From an uncultured bacterium (GTDB lineage: Bacteria > Verrucomicrobiota > Verrucomicrobiia > CAIQCK01), in contig CAIQCK010000068.1 in assembly GCA_903870275.1 (NCBI GenBank), forward strand, positions 1 through 64,000: a DNA stretch of 64,000 nt, in the 5' to 3' direction. Every line of letters starts with the position of its first letter. Position 1 is the stretch's first letter. Made by a program: the position numbers and the translations under genes. Positions 54,060 through 62,987 of this stretch are shown piece by piece. The notes under the pieces are model-generated. The model was not told the DNA's origin. It saw nothing but the letters and a program-made list of their open reading frames with translations, and did not search any database.

Positions 54060-56110
54060 TTCCCGGATGATGGCCGTGGCGTCTTCAGCCATGCCAGGTT
54101 GAAGACGTAGTGGTTCCTGCTGGTGATCAACTGGATCGCGCCGTCGCGCGTCTGGCAGGCGGCCAGGTAACCGCACGGCTCGGCCATCGTGTCGCTCAGC
54201 GTGAACTCGACGCGATCAATGCCGTTGACCGTGCGCGCCGGTCCGCCGGGCGTGAGCAGCTTGCGCACGGGCCACGTTTTGCCGTCATCATCCGACAGCG
54301 CCGCGAAAAGGCCGAAGCCGGTGAATTCCCCGCCCGCCGAGTCGCGAAACGGCATGCCCTTGCGCTTGTTCCAGTCGCGCCACTGGTCGGTGTAGGAGCA
54401 GAACAACAGCGGTCCCTCGCGCAACCGCACCAGCACAGCCCGCTGCACGCTGCTGATCGCCGGGAACGGACTCGCCTCATAAGTCCATGTCTCGCCCCAG
54501 TCGCCCGAAAAACTTGCCGGCGTGCGGAAGTTGAATTTCTCCTGCTCTTCCACTTTATCGAACCGGCCCATCGTCATCAGCCGGCCGTCGCCAAGTTGCA
54601 CGATGCCATTGTGGATGCCCGCGAGCCGGAAGCCTTTGCCGCCGGGACGGTAATCGTTCGGGCGTTTATTCACGTCGGGAAACGTCCAGGTCTTGCCGCC
54701 GTCACGGCTGATGTCGAGACTGGTGCCGCGGTTGTCCTGCGGGATGATGAGGAAGCCTTCGCGCGTGCGGATGGGCGCGTTGGCAAATTCGCCGCAAGGC
54801 TGGAGCACGCGCGCCTTCGACCACGTCGCGCCGCTGTCGGTGGAGGTGCGCAGCACGTTCTCCGACATGCTTCTCGCGAAGAACCACAGCGTCCGGCTGC
54901 CGTCGAACCATAGTTTCGGCGCGTGGTCGTTCACGTCCGGCCCGTCCCAGAACGGGGAGGCCGGCTCCCACTCCGCTGCGCCGCGCCGCAACCGGCTCGC
55001 GAGCACGCACAGTTCGCTGCCGCCCTCGTCCACGCACGAATACCACACCGACAGCAGGTCGCCGTTGGGGCACTCGGCGATGGCCGGGCTGTGGTTGTGC
55101 CACGAGAATAGCGGGCCATAGGAATCGGGCGGGATTTTCACAAACGGCTTTGGCCCGGAGAAGAACGGCCTGGTGAGAGGCGCCGGTGTTTCGGCCATGC
55201 CCTGGCTGACATCGCGCGCGTTCAACGGCGGAGGCGGCGGCGGCGGCAACGGCGGCGTCTTGGGCCGCTCGCCGAGCACGACCCGGAAACCGATCCGATC
55301 ATTTGCCGTTTCCGGCACGCGGCCGCTGCGGTTGGCCGAGCGGAGCAGCCGCGCAAACACGCCATAGCTGCCGCCGCGCGTGACCCGGAAATCGCCGTCG
55401 CTGCGGCCGACCGGGTCCGTTTGCTCACCGGCTTCGTAGGGGCCATACCAGTCGAGACACCATTCCTCGACGTTGCCGTGCATGTCGAAGAGTCCCCATG
55501 CGTTTGCCGGCGTCTGCGCGACGCGCAACGGCGCCTTCGACGGCAGGTCGCGATATTCGGCCGGCAGCTTGCCGTTCTTGAAATAGCGGTCTTTCGCCCG
55601 CTCGCTCGCCCTCCACTTTTGAAATCCGGCCGGCAACATGTCGCCGGTGTTGAACACCGTCGTCGTGCCGGCGCGGCAGGCGTATTCCCATTCCGCCTCC
55701 GTCGGCAAACGATACAACCGCTGCTCCTTGGCCGAGAGCCACTCGCAAAATTTCACGGCGTCGTGCCAGGACACATTCACGGCCGCCTCGTCGTCCGTGC
55801 CGTGGCCGTTGTGCCCCGGCTTGAACCGCCGGAACTGGCCGTTGGTCACCTCGGTGACGCCGATCTGGAACGCACCGCTGATCGTCACGCGATGCGCCGG
55901 CCGTTCATCCCAGTCGCTGTCGTCGCATTTTGCGGGATGCGTCGTCATCTTGTGGTCCGCGGGCGGCCCATCCTGGCCCATGCGGAAACTGCCGGCCTCG
56001 ATCCGCACGAATTTCATCCCGACGGAGTTGACGAACTCCCTTTCCTCCGCGCCTGCCGCCATGCTGGGTACGATTCCAAGCAGGATCATCCTGAGAATTG
56101 AACGCACCAT
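54056..56110 (-). CDS. SUMF1-like domain fused to a BNR sialidase
   Basis: The 684-residue protein has a signal peptide (about residues 1-21), then a SUMF1/FGE-type domain (about 25-283): MKFVRIEAGSFRMG, YRLPTEAEWEYACRAGT, LFDMHGNVEEWCLDWYG and VTRGGSYGVFARLLRSANR. A Pro-rich linker with eight consecutive Pro residues follows, then a sialidase/BNR propeller (about 315-680) with four Asp-box-like motifs (STDSGATWS, SRDGGKTWT, SGDWGETWT, SDDDGKTWP). The catalytic Cys of true formylglycine-generating enzymes in the G-G-S-W-x-C region is absent (GGSYGV), so sulfatase activation is unlikely. The sialidase active-site residues are not all assignable. Its stop overlaps the sugar-kinase start. Confidence 0.85.
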   Translation of the reverse strand: MVRSILRMILLGIVPSMAAGAEEREFVNSVGMKFVRIEAGSFRMGQDGPPADHKMTTHPAKCDDSDWDERPAHRVTISGAFQIGVTEVTNGQFRRFKPGHNGHGTDDEAAVNVSWHDAVKFCEWLSAKEQRLYRLPTEAEWEYACRAGTTTVFNTGDMLPAGFQKWRASERAKDRYFKNGKLPAEYRDLPSKAPLRVAQTPANAWGLFDMHGNVEEWCLDWYGPYEAGEQTDPVGRSDGDFRVTRGGSYGVFARLLRSANRSGRVPETANDRIGFRVVLGERPKTPPLPPPPPPPLNARDVSQGMAETPAPLTRPFFSGPKPFVKIPPDSYGPLFSWHNHSPAIAECPNGDLLSVWYSCVDEGGSELCVLASRLRRGAAEWEPASPFWDGPDVNDHAPKLWFDGSRTLWFFARSMSENVLRTSTDSGATWSKARVLQPCGEFANAPIRTREGFLIIPQDNRGTSLDISRDGGKTWTFPDVNKRPNDYRPGGKGFRLAGIHNGIVQLGDGRLMTMGRFDKVEEQEKFNFRTPASFSGDWGETWTYEASPFPAISSVQRAVLVRLREGPLLFCSYTDQWRDWNKRKGMPFRDSAGGEFTGFGLFAALSDDDGKTWPVRKLLTPGGPARTVNGIDRVEFTLSDTMAEPCGYLAACQTRDGAIQLITSRNHYVFNLAWLKTPRPSSGK

Positions 56111-56144
56111 AAATTTTACTCCCGTCCCGCCACGGAGCGGCGGG

Positions 56145-57548
56145 CTACTCGATGCCCAGTTCCTTCTGGATTTTCTCCAGCGAGATGCCTTTCGTCTCTG
56201 GCATCACCGTCAGCACCCAGACGAACTGGCCGACGCAGCAGAGCGCGTAGAACGCAAACGTCATCCAGCCCGACGCCGCTGCGATCATCGGGAACGTCCA
56301 CGAAATCGCCGCCGCCATGAACCAGTGCGTGAAGCTGCCGAGCGCCTGGCCGCGCGCGCGAACGCGGTTCGGGAAAATCTCGCTGATGAACACCCAGATC
56401 ACCGTGCCCTGTCCCGCCGCGTGCGAGACGATGAACAGGACCAGGCTGACGAGCAACATGATCCCATACGTGCCGACGACGCCGTTGCGCGCCACTTCGG
56501 TGATGAGGTGGTTTTTCAGCGCCGCGTCAGCGCCCTGGATCTTGAAGAACGCGAACGCCACCGCGCCGAGGCTCAGGATGTAGCCGATGGAGCCGATGAT
56601 CATCAGCTTCTTGCGGCCGAAGTGGTCAATCACCGACAGCGCCGTCATCGTGCAGATGAGGTTGACGAAGCCGACGATCACCGATTGCAGCAGCGCGTCG
56701 GCGGACGCGTAGCCCGCCATTTCGAAGATGTGCTTGGTGTAGTAAACCACCGCGTTGATGCCGGAGAGCTGGTTGAACATGGCGATGGCCACCGCCAGCA
56801 GGATCGGCTTGCGGTAGCGCGCGCAGAGAAACGGCTCCTGCAACGAGTGGTGCCGCAGGTCGAGCGACGACTGAATGTCGCGGATTTCCTCTTCGAGATT
56901 GCCGGTGTCGGAACCGCACATGCGCAGCACGCCGCGCGCCTCGTCCACGCGGCCGCGGGCGATGAGCCAGCGCGGGCTTTGCGGCGTGAAAAAAAGCAGG
57001 ATGAAAAACACCGTTGCGGGCGCCGCCATCACGCCGAACATCCAGCGGCATTCGTTCGCGCCGAGATTGAGCGAACCGATGACGTAGTTGGATAAATAGG
57101 CCAGCAGGACGCCGAGCACGATGTTGAACTGCGTGATGGCCACCAGCCGGCCCCGAAAGCGCGCCGGCGAGATTTCCGCGATATACATCGGCGACACCAC
57201 CGACGCGCCGCCGACCGCCAGGCCGCCGAGGAAGCGGAAGATCATGAACGACCACCAGTCCCACGCCAGCGCGCAACCGATGCCGGAAACGAAATAGAAC
57301 ACGGCGAGAACGAACAGCACGCCGCGCCGGCCGAATTTGTCGGAGGGCTTGCCGACGGCGAGGGAGCCGAGGATGGTGCCGATGAGCGCGCTGGCGACGG
57401 TGAAGCCGAGCGAGAAGTCGCTGAGACCGAATTCCTTCTTGAGCCAGTCCGTCGTTCCCGAAATGACCGCTGTGTCGAATCCGAACAGCAGGCCGCCCAA
57501 CGCCGCGACGATCACCGCGCCGATCAATGCAAGTTTCATGCTGCGCAT
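56145..57548 (-). CDS. MFS sugar-porter family transporter
   Basis: The 467-residue protein has twelve predicted transmembrane segments and sugar-porter signatures: GGLLFGFDTAVISG in helix 1, DKFGRRGVLF, RFLGGLAVGGASVVSPMYIAE (helix 4-5 region), FNQLSGINAVVYYTKHIF and the C-terminal VMPETKGISLEKIQKEL. It is of the XylE/GLUT type and probably imports monosaccharides by proton symport. It precedes the sialidase fusion on the same strand by 34 bp, so uptake of released sugars is a reasonable inference. Confidence 0.92.
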   Translation of the reverse strand: MRSMKLALIGAVIVAALGGLLFGFDTAVISGTTDWLKKEFGLSDFSLGFTVASALIGTILGSLAVGKPSDKFGRRGVLFVLAVFYFVSGIGCALAWDWWSFMIFRFLGGLAVGGASVVSPMYIAEISPARFRGRLVAITQFNIVLGVLLAYLSNYVIGSLNLGANECRWMFGVMAAPATVFFILLFFTPQSPRWLIARGRVDEARGVLRMCGSDTGNLEEEIRDIQSSLDLRHHSLQEPFLCARYRKPILLAVAIAMFNQLSGINAVVYYTKHIFEMAGYASADALLQSVIVGFVNLICTMTALSVIDHFGRKKLMIIGSIGYILSLGAVAFAFFKIQGADAALKNHLITEVARNGVVGTYGIMLLVSLVLFIVSHAAGQGTVIWVFISEIFPNRVRARGQALGSFTHWFMAAAISWTFPMIAAASGWMTFAFYALCCVGQFVWVLTVMPETKGISLEKIQKELGIE

Positions 57549-57580
57549 CTCCTCATGGGTTGTGTCTCTGTATCCGTTTG

Positions 57581-57653
57581 CTGTAGCGGCGGTCTATGAC
57601 CGCCGAACCTGGACACGAAATGAACGGACGGCGGTCATAGACCGCCGCTACAG
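57581..57653. repeat. Palindromic repeat upstream of the restriction-modification gene
   Basis: Perfect 25-bp arms (CTGTAGCGGCGGTCTATGACC..., 57581-57605 and 57629-57653). The core matches the palindromes at 49582-49652 and 61372-61442; the outer flanks differ. The remaining 57654-57834 has no gene, and TATAGT at 57820-57825 could be a -10 box. Confidence 0.85.
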
Positions 57654-57834
57654 CTATTGAAAGGAAACACTACCGTTGTTGTGCCTCGCTTGTAACCGCG
57701 CGGCGGGAGCCTGTAAACTCCGAAAAGCTGGTTGACTCTCTGTTTTGTTCTGAATCCGCGGGCAAATTCAGATTTGCAGAATCCAGATGTCCGTCCTTCC
57801 CCGCTGCCACCTTTTTCATTATAGTGGGCGCCCG

Positions 57835-60800
57835 ATGAACCTGGTCGAGACCTACTTGCGGGAGTTGGCAACGATTCGCAGTTCTGGGGCCGCAGTTCCG
57901 GAGACTTCCTGTTACGGCCCGCTGGCGAATCTGCTCAACGAACTCGGCAAGACACTCAAACCCAAGGTGCGCTGCATCATCAATCTCGCCAACCGCGGCG
58001 CGGGCTTGCCTGACGGCGGCCTTTTCACGCCCGATCAGTTCCAGAAATCCAGCGATGCCGAACCAATCCAGGGCCAGAATCCCGCGCGCGGCGTCATCGA
58101 GGTCAAGCCAACCAAGGACGACGCGTGGCTTGTCGCCGGCAGCAGGCAGGTTTCCAAATACTGGGGCAAGTATCGCCAGGTGCTGGTCACCAACTACCGC
58201 GACTTCGTTCTCCTCGGCGTCGGCAGCGACGGCAAGGCCGCCAAGCTCGAATCCTTCCGCCTCGCCGCCAGCGAGGCCGACTTCTGGGCCGCCGCGGCGC
58301 AGCCGCGCAAGACCGCCGGCGTGCTCGGCGAGCGGTTCGCCGAATACCTCAAGCGCGTCATGCTCCACGCCGCGCCGCTGACCGATCCGAAGGACGTGGC
58401 GTGGTTCCTCGCCTCCTACGCGCGCGACGCCCGCGCCCGCGTCGAGGCCAGCGGCGATCTGCCGGCGCTCGCCGCCGTCCGCGCCGCGCTGGAAGAGGCG
58501 CTCGGCATGAAATTCGAGGCGGCCAAGGGCGAGCATTTCTTCCGCTCCACGCTCGTGCAGACGCTTTTCTACGGCGTCTTCTCCGCGTGGGTGCTCTGGC
58601 ACAAGCAGAATCCGCCGCGCAAAGACGCCTTCGATTGGAAAGCCGCCTCGTGGAACCTGCGCGTGCCCATGATCCGCGCATTGTTCGAGCAGGTGGCCAC
58701 GCCGGGCAAACTCGGCCCGCTCGGCCTCGTCGAGGTGCTCGACTGGGCCGCCGCCGCGCTCAACCGCGTGGACCGCGCCGCTTTCTTCGCGCGGTTCGTC
58801 GAGACGCACGCCGTCCAGTATTTCTACGAGCCGTTCCTCGAAGCCTTCGATCCCGAACTGCGCAAGGACCTCGGCGTCTGGTATACGCCGCCGGAGATCG
58901 TCCAATACCAGGTCGCCCGCGTGGACGCCGTCCTGCGCGAGGAGCTGGAAATTCCCGACGGACTCGCCGACCCGCGCGTCTTCGTCCTCGACCCCTGCTG
59001 CGGCACCGGCGCGTATATCGTCGAGACGTTGCGGCTGATTGAAAAGACATTGAGGGAAAGCAAAGGCGAAGACGCTTTGGCAATCGCTGAAATAAAAGAA
59101 GCGGCGCAGAAACGCGTCTTCGGCTTTGAAATCCTGCCCGCGCCATTCGTTGTAGCGCATTTGCAAATCGGGCTGCTCCTGCAAAACCTCGGCGTGCCGC
59201 TGGACGACGCGAAGGAGCGCGCTGGAATTTTTCTGACCAATGCGTTGACCGGCTGGGATTTTGCCGGAGAGAACCCGAAATTAGCCAACTGGCCGGAACT
59301 GGAAGCCGAGCGCGCCGGTGCGGGCAAGGTGAAGCAAGAGAAGCCGATTCTCGTCATTATTGGCAATCCACCTTACAATGGTTTTGCAGGCGTCAGCCCG
59401 GAAGAGGAGCAGGGTTTGGTGGAGCCTTACAAGGAGGGATTGGTCAAAGACTGGGGCATCAAGAAGTTCAACCTCGACGATCTCTACGTCCGCTTCTTTC
59501 GGCTGGCCGAGCGGCGCATTGCGGAGAAAACCGGCAAGGGCATTGTGTGCTTCATCTCGAATTTCTCCTACTTGAGCGAACCGTCGTTCGTCGTCATGAG
59601 ACAGCGGTTCTTGCAAGAGTTCGATTCGCTTTGGTTTGATTGCTTGAACGGCGACAGCCGTGAAACCGGCAAGCTCACGCCGGAAGGCAAGCCTGATCCC
59701 TCCGTCTTCTCGACGGAATACAATCGCGAAGGCATTCGCGTCGGCACGGCGGTATGCCTGATGGTGCGCCGGCCAAAGCGGAGCCGAAAGCCGCAGGCGT
59801 TCTTCCGCCAGTTTTGGGGCGCGAATAAACGTGCGGAAATTGTCGAAAGTTCGAAAGCCAGAAATCTCGCCAAACAATATGAAAAGGTCGCACCAGAAGA
59901 GAACAATCGCTTCACATTTTGCCCGCAGACTGTAGCTGGAAAATATTTAGCTTGGCCAAAGCTCTCAGAACTTTGTGGGAACCAGCCGTTACAAGGCATG
60001 GATGAAGATCGGGCGAACAGTTTGATTGAAATCGAGAAGGGGAAACTTGCGTCGCGCATGGAGAAATACCTCGATGCACGAGTCTCTTGGGGAGAATTTG
60101 AATCTCTGCAAACTGGACTCGCTCGCAAGAGTGCGGCATTCGAGCCTGAAAAGGTCAGGATTACGGCGCAAAAAGAAGATCAATTCACAACTCAAAATCT
60201 TCGACGCTATCTTTTCCGTCCATACGATGTTCGGTGGTGCTATTACACCCACGTTCCGAATGTTTGGAAGCGTTCACGTCCTGAACTCTGGAAGCAAAGT
60301 TGGACAGGGAATGCGTTCTTATTGAGTCGCGCCGCTGGCGTCGCTGATCCAGAAGGAGTGCCGTTTGTATTCACAACGAACTTGCTTGCCAGAGATTGTA
60401 TGCGTGGACATGCAGTTGCATTTGCTCTGCGCCTTCGGGAGTTGCCAACAGGCAAACCAAAGAAAGACGACGGCAACGGCGAGTTTGACGGCATTGTCCG
60501 CGAAGCGGCTCCTGCTTACGGCGCAGGCGACGGCAAAACCACCGCCAACCTTTCGCCCGCCGCCCGCGCGTATCTCGCGGAACTTGGCATTAAGAATCCC
60601 GACGCCGACGCTGAAACGGCCTCGTTGATTTGGATGCACGCGCTGGCCATTGGCTACGCGCCCGCCTATCTCGCCGAAAACGCCGACGGCATCCGGCAGG
60701 ACTGGCCGCGCGTGCCGCTGCCAGCCTCCAAAGCCGCGTTGTTGGCTTCCGCCAACTTGGGCCGGCAAGTTTCGGAGTTGCTCGACACCGAAACACCGGT

Positions 60801-61299
60801 CGTCGGTGTTGACGCCGGCAAGGTTCGGGCCGAGTTGGTCAAGATCGCCGTTGTCGCGCGATTGACCAGCGAGACTTTGAATCTTTCACTCACCGCCGGC
60901 TGGGGGCACGCGGGCCAGGGCGGGGTGACGATGCCGGGCAAGGGGAAGGTCGTGGAGCGCGATTACACGGCGGACGAGTTGAAGGCGATCGGCGGAGTCG
61001 CGTCGGCGGTTGAACTGCTCGGTTTGAAGACCAACGACATCCACCTCAACAACGCGGCGTGCTGGCAGAACATCCCGGCGAACGTCTGGGAGTTCACCAT
61101 TGGCGGCTATCAGGTCATCAAGAAATGGCTGAGCTACCGCGAGCATGAGCTGCTGGGCCGCGCGCTCGCGCCCGACGAGGCGCGCGAGGTGACGCACATG
61201 GCCCGGCGCATCTCCGCGCTGGTGCTGCTCCAGCCCGCGCTGGATGAAAACTACAAAGCTGTCAAACAATCCAGTTACGCGTGGCCGAGTGTGGCATAG
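57835..61299 (+). CDS. Single-chain restriction-modification enzyme (nuclease, N6-adenine methyltransferase, specificity domain)
   Basis: The 1154-residue protein has an N-terminal PD-(D/E)xK-like segment (residues 55-92): GLPD (D60) and GVIEVKP (E89, K91). Next is a helical linker, then an N6-adenine methyltransferase with the SAM motif LDPCCGTGAY (386-394) and catalytic NPPYNG (511-516). The C-terminus resembles the specificity domain of type ISP/type IIG enzymes (RRYLFRPYDVRW..., YQVIKKWLSYRE, HMARRISALVLLQPALDENY). No helicase domain or separate S/R genes are seen, so it should act as a stand-alone type IIG-like enzyme. I chose ATG 57835 (MNLVETYLREL). The region around residues 675-870 is visibly lower in GC than the rest, as if recombined. 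Confidence 0.85.
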   Translation: MNLVETYLRELATIRSSGAAVPETSCYGPLANLLNELGKTLKPKVRCIINLANRGAGLPDGGLFTPDQFQKSSDAEPIQGQNPARGVIEVKPTKDDAWLVAGSRQVSKYWGKYRQVLVTNYRDFVLLGVGSDGKAAKLESFRLAASEADFWAAAAQPRKTAGVLGERFAEYLKRVMLHAAPLTDPKDVAWFLASYARDARARVEASGDLPALAAVRAALEEALGMKFEAAKGEHFFRSTLVQTLFYGVFSAWVLWHKQNPPRKDAFDWKAASWNLRVPMIRALFEQVATPGKLGPLGLVEVLDWAAAALNRVDRAAFFARFVETHAVQYFYEPFLEAFDPELRKDLGVWYTPPEIVQYQVARVDAVLREELEIPDGLADPRVFVLDPCCGTGAYIVETLRLIEKTLRESKGEDALAIAEIKEAAQKRVFGFEILPAPFVVAHLQIGLLLQNLGVPLDDAKERAGIFLTNALTGWDFAGENPKLANWPELEAERAGAGKVKQEKPILVIIGNPPYNGFAGVSPEEEQGLVEPYKEGLVKDWGIKKFNLDDLYVRFFRLAERRIAEKTGKGIVCFISNFSYLSEPSFVVMRQRFLQEFDSLWFDCLNGDSRETGKLTPEGKPDPSVFSTEYNREGIRVGTAVCLMVRRPKRSRKPQAFFRQFWGANKRAEIVESSKARNLAKQYEKVAPEENNRFTFCPQTVAGKYLAWPKLSELCGNQPLQGMDEDRANSLIEIEKGKLASRMEKYLDARVSWGEFESLQTGLARKSAAFEPEKVRITAQKEDQFTTQNLRRYLFRPYDVRWCYYTHVPNVWKRSRPELWKQSWTGNAFLLSRAAGVADPEGVPFVFTTNLLARDCMRGHAVAFALRLRELPTGKPKKDDGNGEFDGIVREAAPAYGAGDGKTTANLSPAARAYLAELGIKNPDADAETASLIWMHALAIGYAPAYLAENADGIRQDWPRVPLPASKAALLASANLGRQVSELLDTETPVVGVDAGKVRAELVKIAVVARLTSETLNLSLTAGWGHAGQGGVTMPGKGKVVERDYTADELKAIGGVASAVELLGLKTNDIHLNNAACWQNIPANVWEFTIGGYQVIKKWLSYREHELLGRALAPDEAREVTHMARRISALVLLQPALDENYKAVKQSSYAWPSVA

Positions 61300-61340
61300 G
61301 CCAAGCCGAGCCGTGCCGAAGAAGTCCGAACGACGATGTT

Positions 61341-61468
61341 ATACCGGTTGTAGATTGAAACTGCATTATTACTGTAGCGGCGGTCTATGACCGCCGGTCA
61401 TTGAATCACCAACAGTTCGGCGGTCATAGACCGCCGCTACAGTGCAAAAAGCAAACTCTAAATGGTAT
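61341..61468. repeat. 128-bp MITE-like palindrome, copy B
   Basis: ATACC (61341-61345) and GGTAT (61464-61468) termini around the core palindrome 61372-61442. The inner flanks (ACCGGTTGTAGATTG and TGCAAAAAGCAAACTC) match copy A in inverted orientation with few differences. With 57581-57653 it flanks the restriction-modification gene. The rest of 61300-61532 has no gene. Confidence 0.82.
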
Positions 61469-61532
61469 TACCAGCTCGACGCACGCCGCGGCATTACCTG
61501 AAGTTGCGGGCACCGAACATGGAGAACATGGC

Positions 61533-62978
61533 ATGAAGAAAACAGGAAACGGTTTGAAATGGGGCTTCGTGGCCGCCGCGCTGGCGCTGGCCGTCTCCGC
61601 AGCCGCTGCGACACCGCCGAACGTTGTCATCATCCTTGCCGACGATCTTGGCTACGGCGATCTCGCGTGCTACGGGCATCCGAAGTTCAAGACGCCGTGC
61701 CTCGACCGCATGGCCGCCGAGGGCGCGCGGCTGACGCAGTTCAACGCCCCGATGCCCTACTGCGCGCCGAGCCGCGCGTCGCTCATGACCGGCCGCTATC
61801 CGTTCCGCTGCGGCATGACGAACAACCCGACGCCGGACGCCACGCCGGAGTTGGACAAGCTGGGCTTGCCGCTGACGGAGATCACGCTGGCGCAGCTTTT
61901 CAAACAGGCCGGCTACGCGACCTGCTGCATCGGCAAGTGGCACCTCGGCCACCAGCCGGAATTTCTGCCGACGCGGCGCGGCTTCGACGAATACCTCGGC
62001 ATCCCTTACAGCAACGACATGCGGCCCGTGCACTTGCTCGACGGCGAGCGCGTGGTCGAGTATCCGGTCGTGCAGGCGACGCTGACGAAGCGTTACACCC
62101 GGCGCGCCATCGAGTTTGTCGAGCGCCACAAGGACGGGCCGTTCTTCCTCTACCTGCCGCACGCCATGCCGCACAAGCCGCTCGCCTGCACGGAGGAGTT
62201 CTACAAGAAGTCCGGCGACGGCCTCTACGCGGATGTCATTGCCGAACTCGACAACCAGATTGGCGAGTTGGCCGCCACGCTCAAGCGGCTCGGCCTCGAC
62301 GAAAAGACACTGGTGATTTTCAGCAGCGACAACGGCCCGTGGTTCGGCGGCAGCACCGGCGGCCTGCGCGGCATGAAGGGCGGCCCGTGGGAAGGCGGCT
62401 ACCGCGTGCCGTGCATCGCCCGCTGGCCCGGCCGGATTCCCGTCGGCCACGTCAGCCACGCGCCGGCGGTGATGATGGACCTGTTCGCAACCGTGCTGAA
62501 GGCGGCGGGCATCGAGCCGCCCCGCGACCGCGTCGTGGACGGTCGGGACATCATGCCGCTGTTCACCAGCGACGCGAAGAGTCCGCACGAGGTTGTCTTT
62601 GGCATGGTCGGCCCACGGTTGGACACCGTGCGCGACGAGCGATGGAAACTGCACGTGCTGCTGGCGCACGATTGGAAGAGCAAGCCGGGCGAGCGGTGGA
62701 TTGACCCGCGCGGCCCCGACGGCGTGACGATCCTCGCGCCCTACGAGCAGTATCAGCCGATCGACCATCCCGGCCTGCGCACCGGCGACGCGCCGGCGGC
62801 GATGGCGCTGTTCGATTTGCAAAACGACCCCGGCGAGCAACACAACGTCGCCGACCAGCATCCCGAAATCGTCGCGCATCTCAAGGGGCTCTACGATCAG
62901 ATGAACAAGGACGTTCCGCCGCCTCCCGCGCCAAAGGGCAAGGCCGGAGCGGCGAAGCGGGCCGCCGGCGCCAAATGA
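61533..62978 (+). CDS. Secreted type I sulfatase (arylsulfatase family)
   Basis: The 481-residue protein has a signal peptide (about residues 1-27, ending SAAAA). The S1 sulfatase core shows metal ligands in IILADDLGYGD (D37, D38) and the active-site motif CAPSRASLMTGRYP (Cys77, to be oxidised to formylglycine). Also visible are IGKWHLGHQ, HAMPHKPLA, the second metal-site IFSSDNGPW and the C-terminal FDLQNDPGEQHNVAD. A Pro/Lys/Ala-rich tail ends it. It needs a formylglycine-generating enzyme or anaerobic maturase from elsewhere in the genome. I chose the ATG at 61533 because the upstream frame reads into the repeat. It is followed by a DUF4855 gene 9 bp later. Confidence 0.93.
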   Translation: MKKTGNGLKWGFVAAALALAVSAAAATPPNVVIILADDLGYGDLACYGHPKFKTPCLDRMAAEGARLTQFNAPMPYCAPSRASLMTGRYPFRCGMTNNPTPDATPELDKLGLPLTEITLAQLFKQAGYATCCIGKWHLGHQPEFLPTRRGFDEYLGIPYSNDMRPVHLLDGERVVEYPVVQATLTKRYTRRAIEFVERHKDGPFFLYLPHAMPHKPLACTEEFYKKSGDGLYADVIAELDNQIGELAATLKRLGLDEKTLVIFSSDNGPWFGGSTGGLRGMKGGPWEGGYRVPCIARWPGRIPVGHVSHAPAVMMDLFATVLKAAGIEPPRDRVVDGRDIMPLFTSDAKSPHEVVFGMVGPRLDTVRDERWKLHVLLAHDWKSKPGERWIDPRGPDGVTILAPYEQYQPIDHPGLRTGDAPAAMALFDLQNDPGEQHNVADQHPEIVAHLKGLYDQMNKDVPPPPAPKGKAGAAKRAAGAK

Positions 62979-62987
62979 AGAACTGAG

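Noticed and set aside
54056-56110. Functional sulfatase-maturing enzyme for the sulfatase at 61.5 kb
   Set aside because: The SUMF1-like domain lacks the Cys expected in the active site and is fused to a sialidase.
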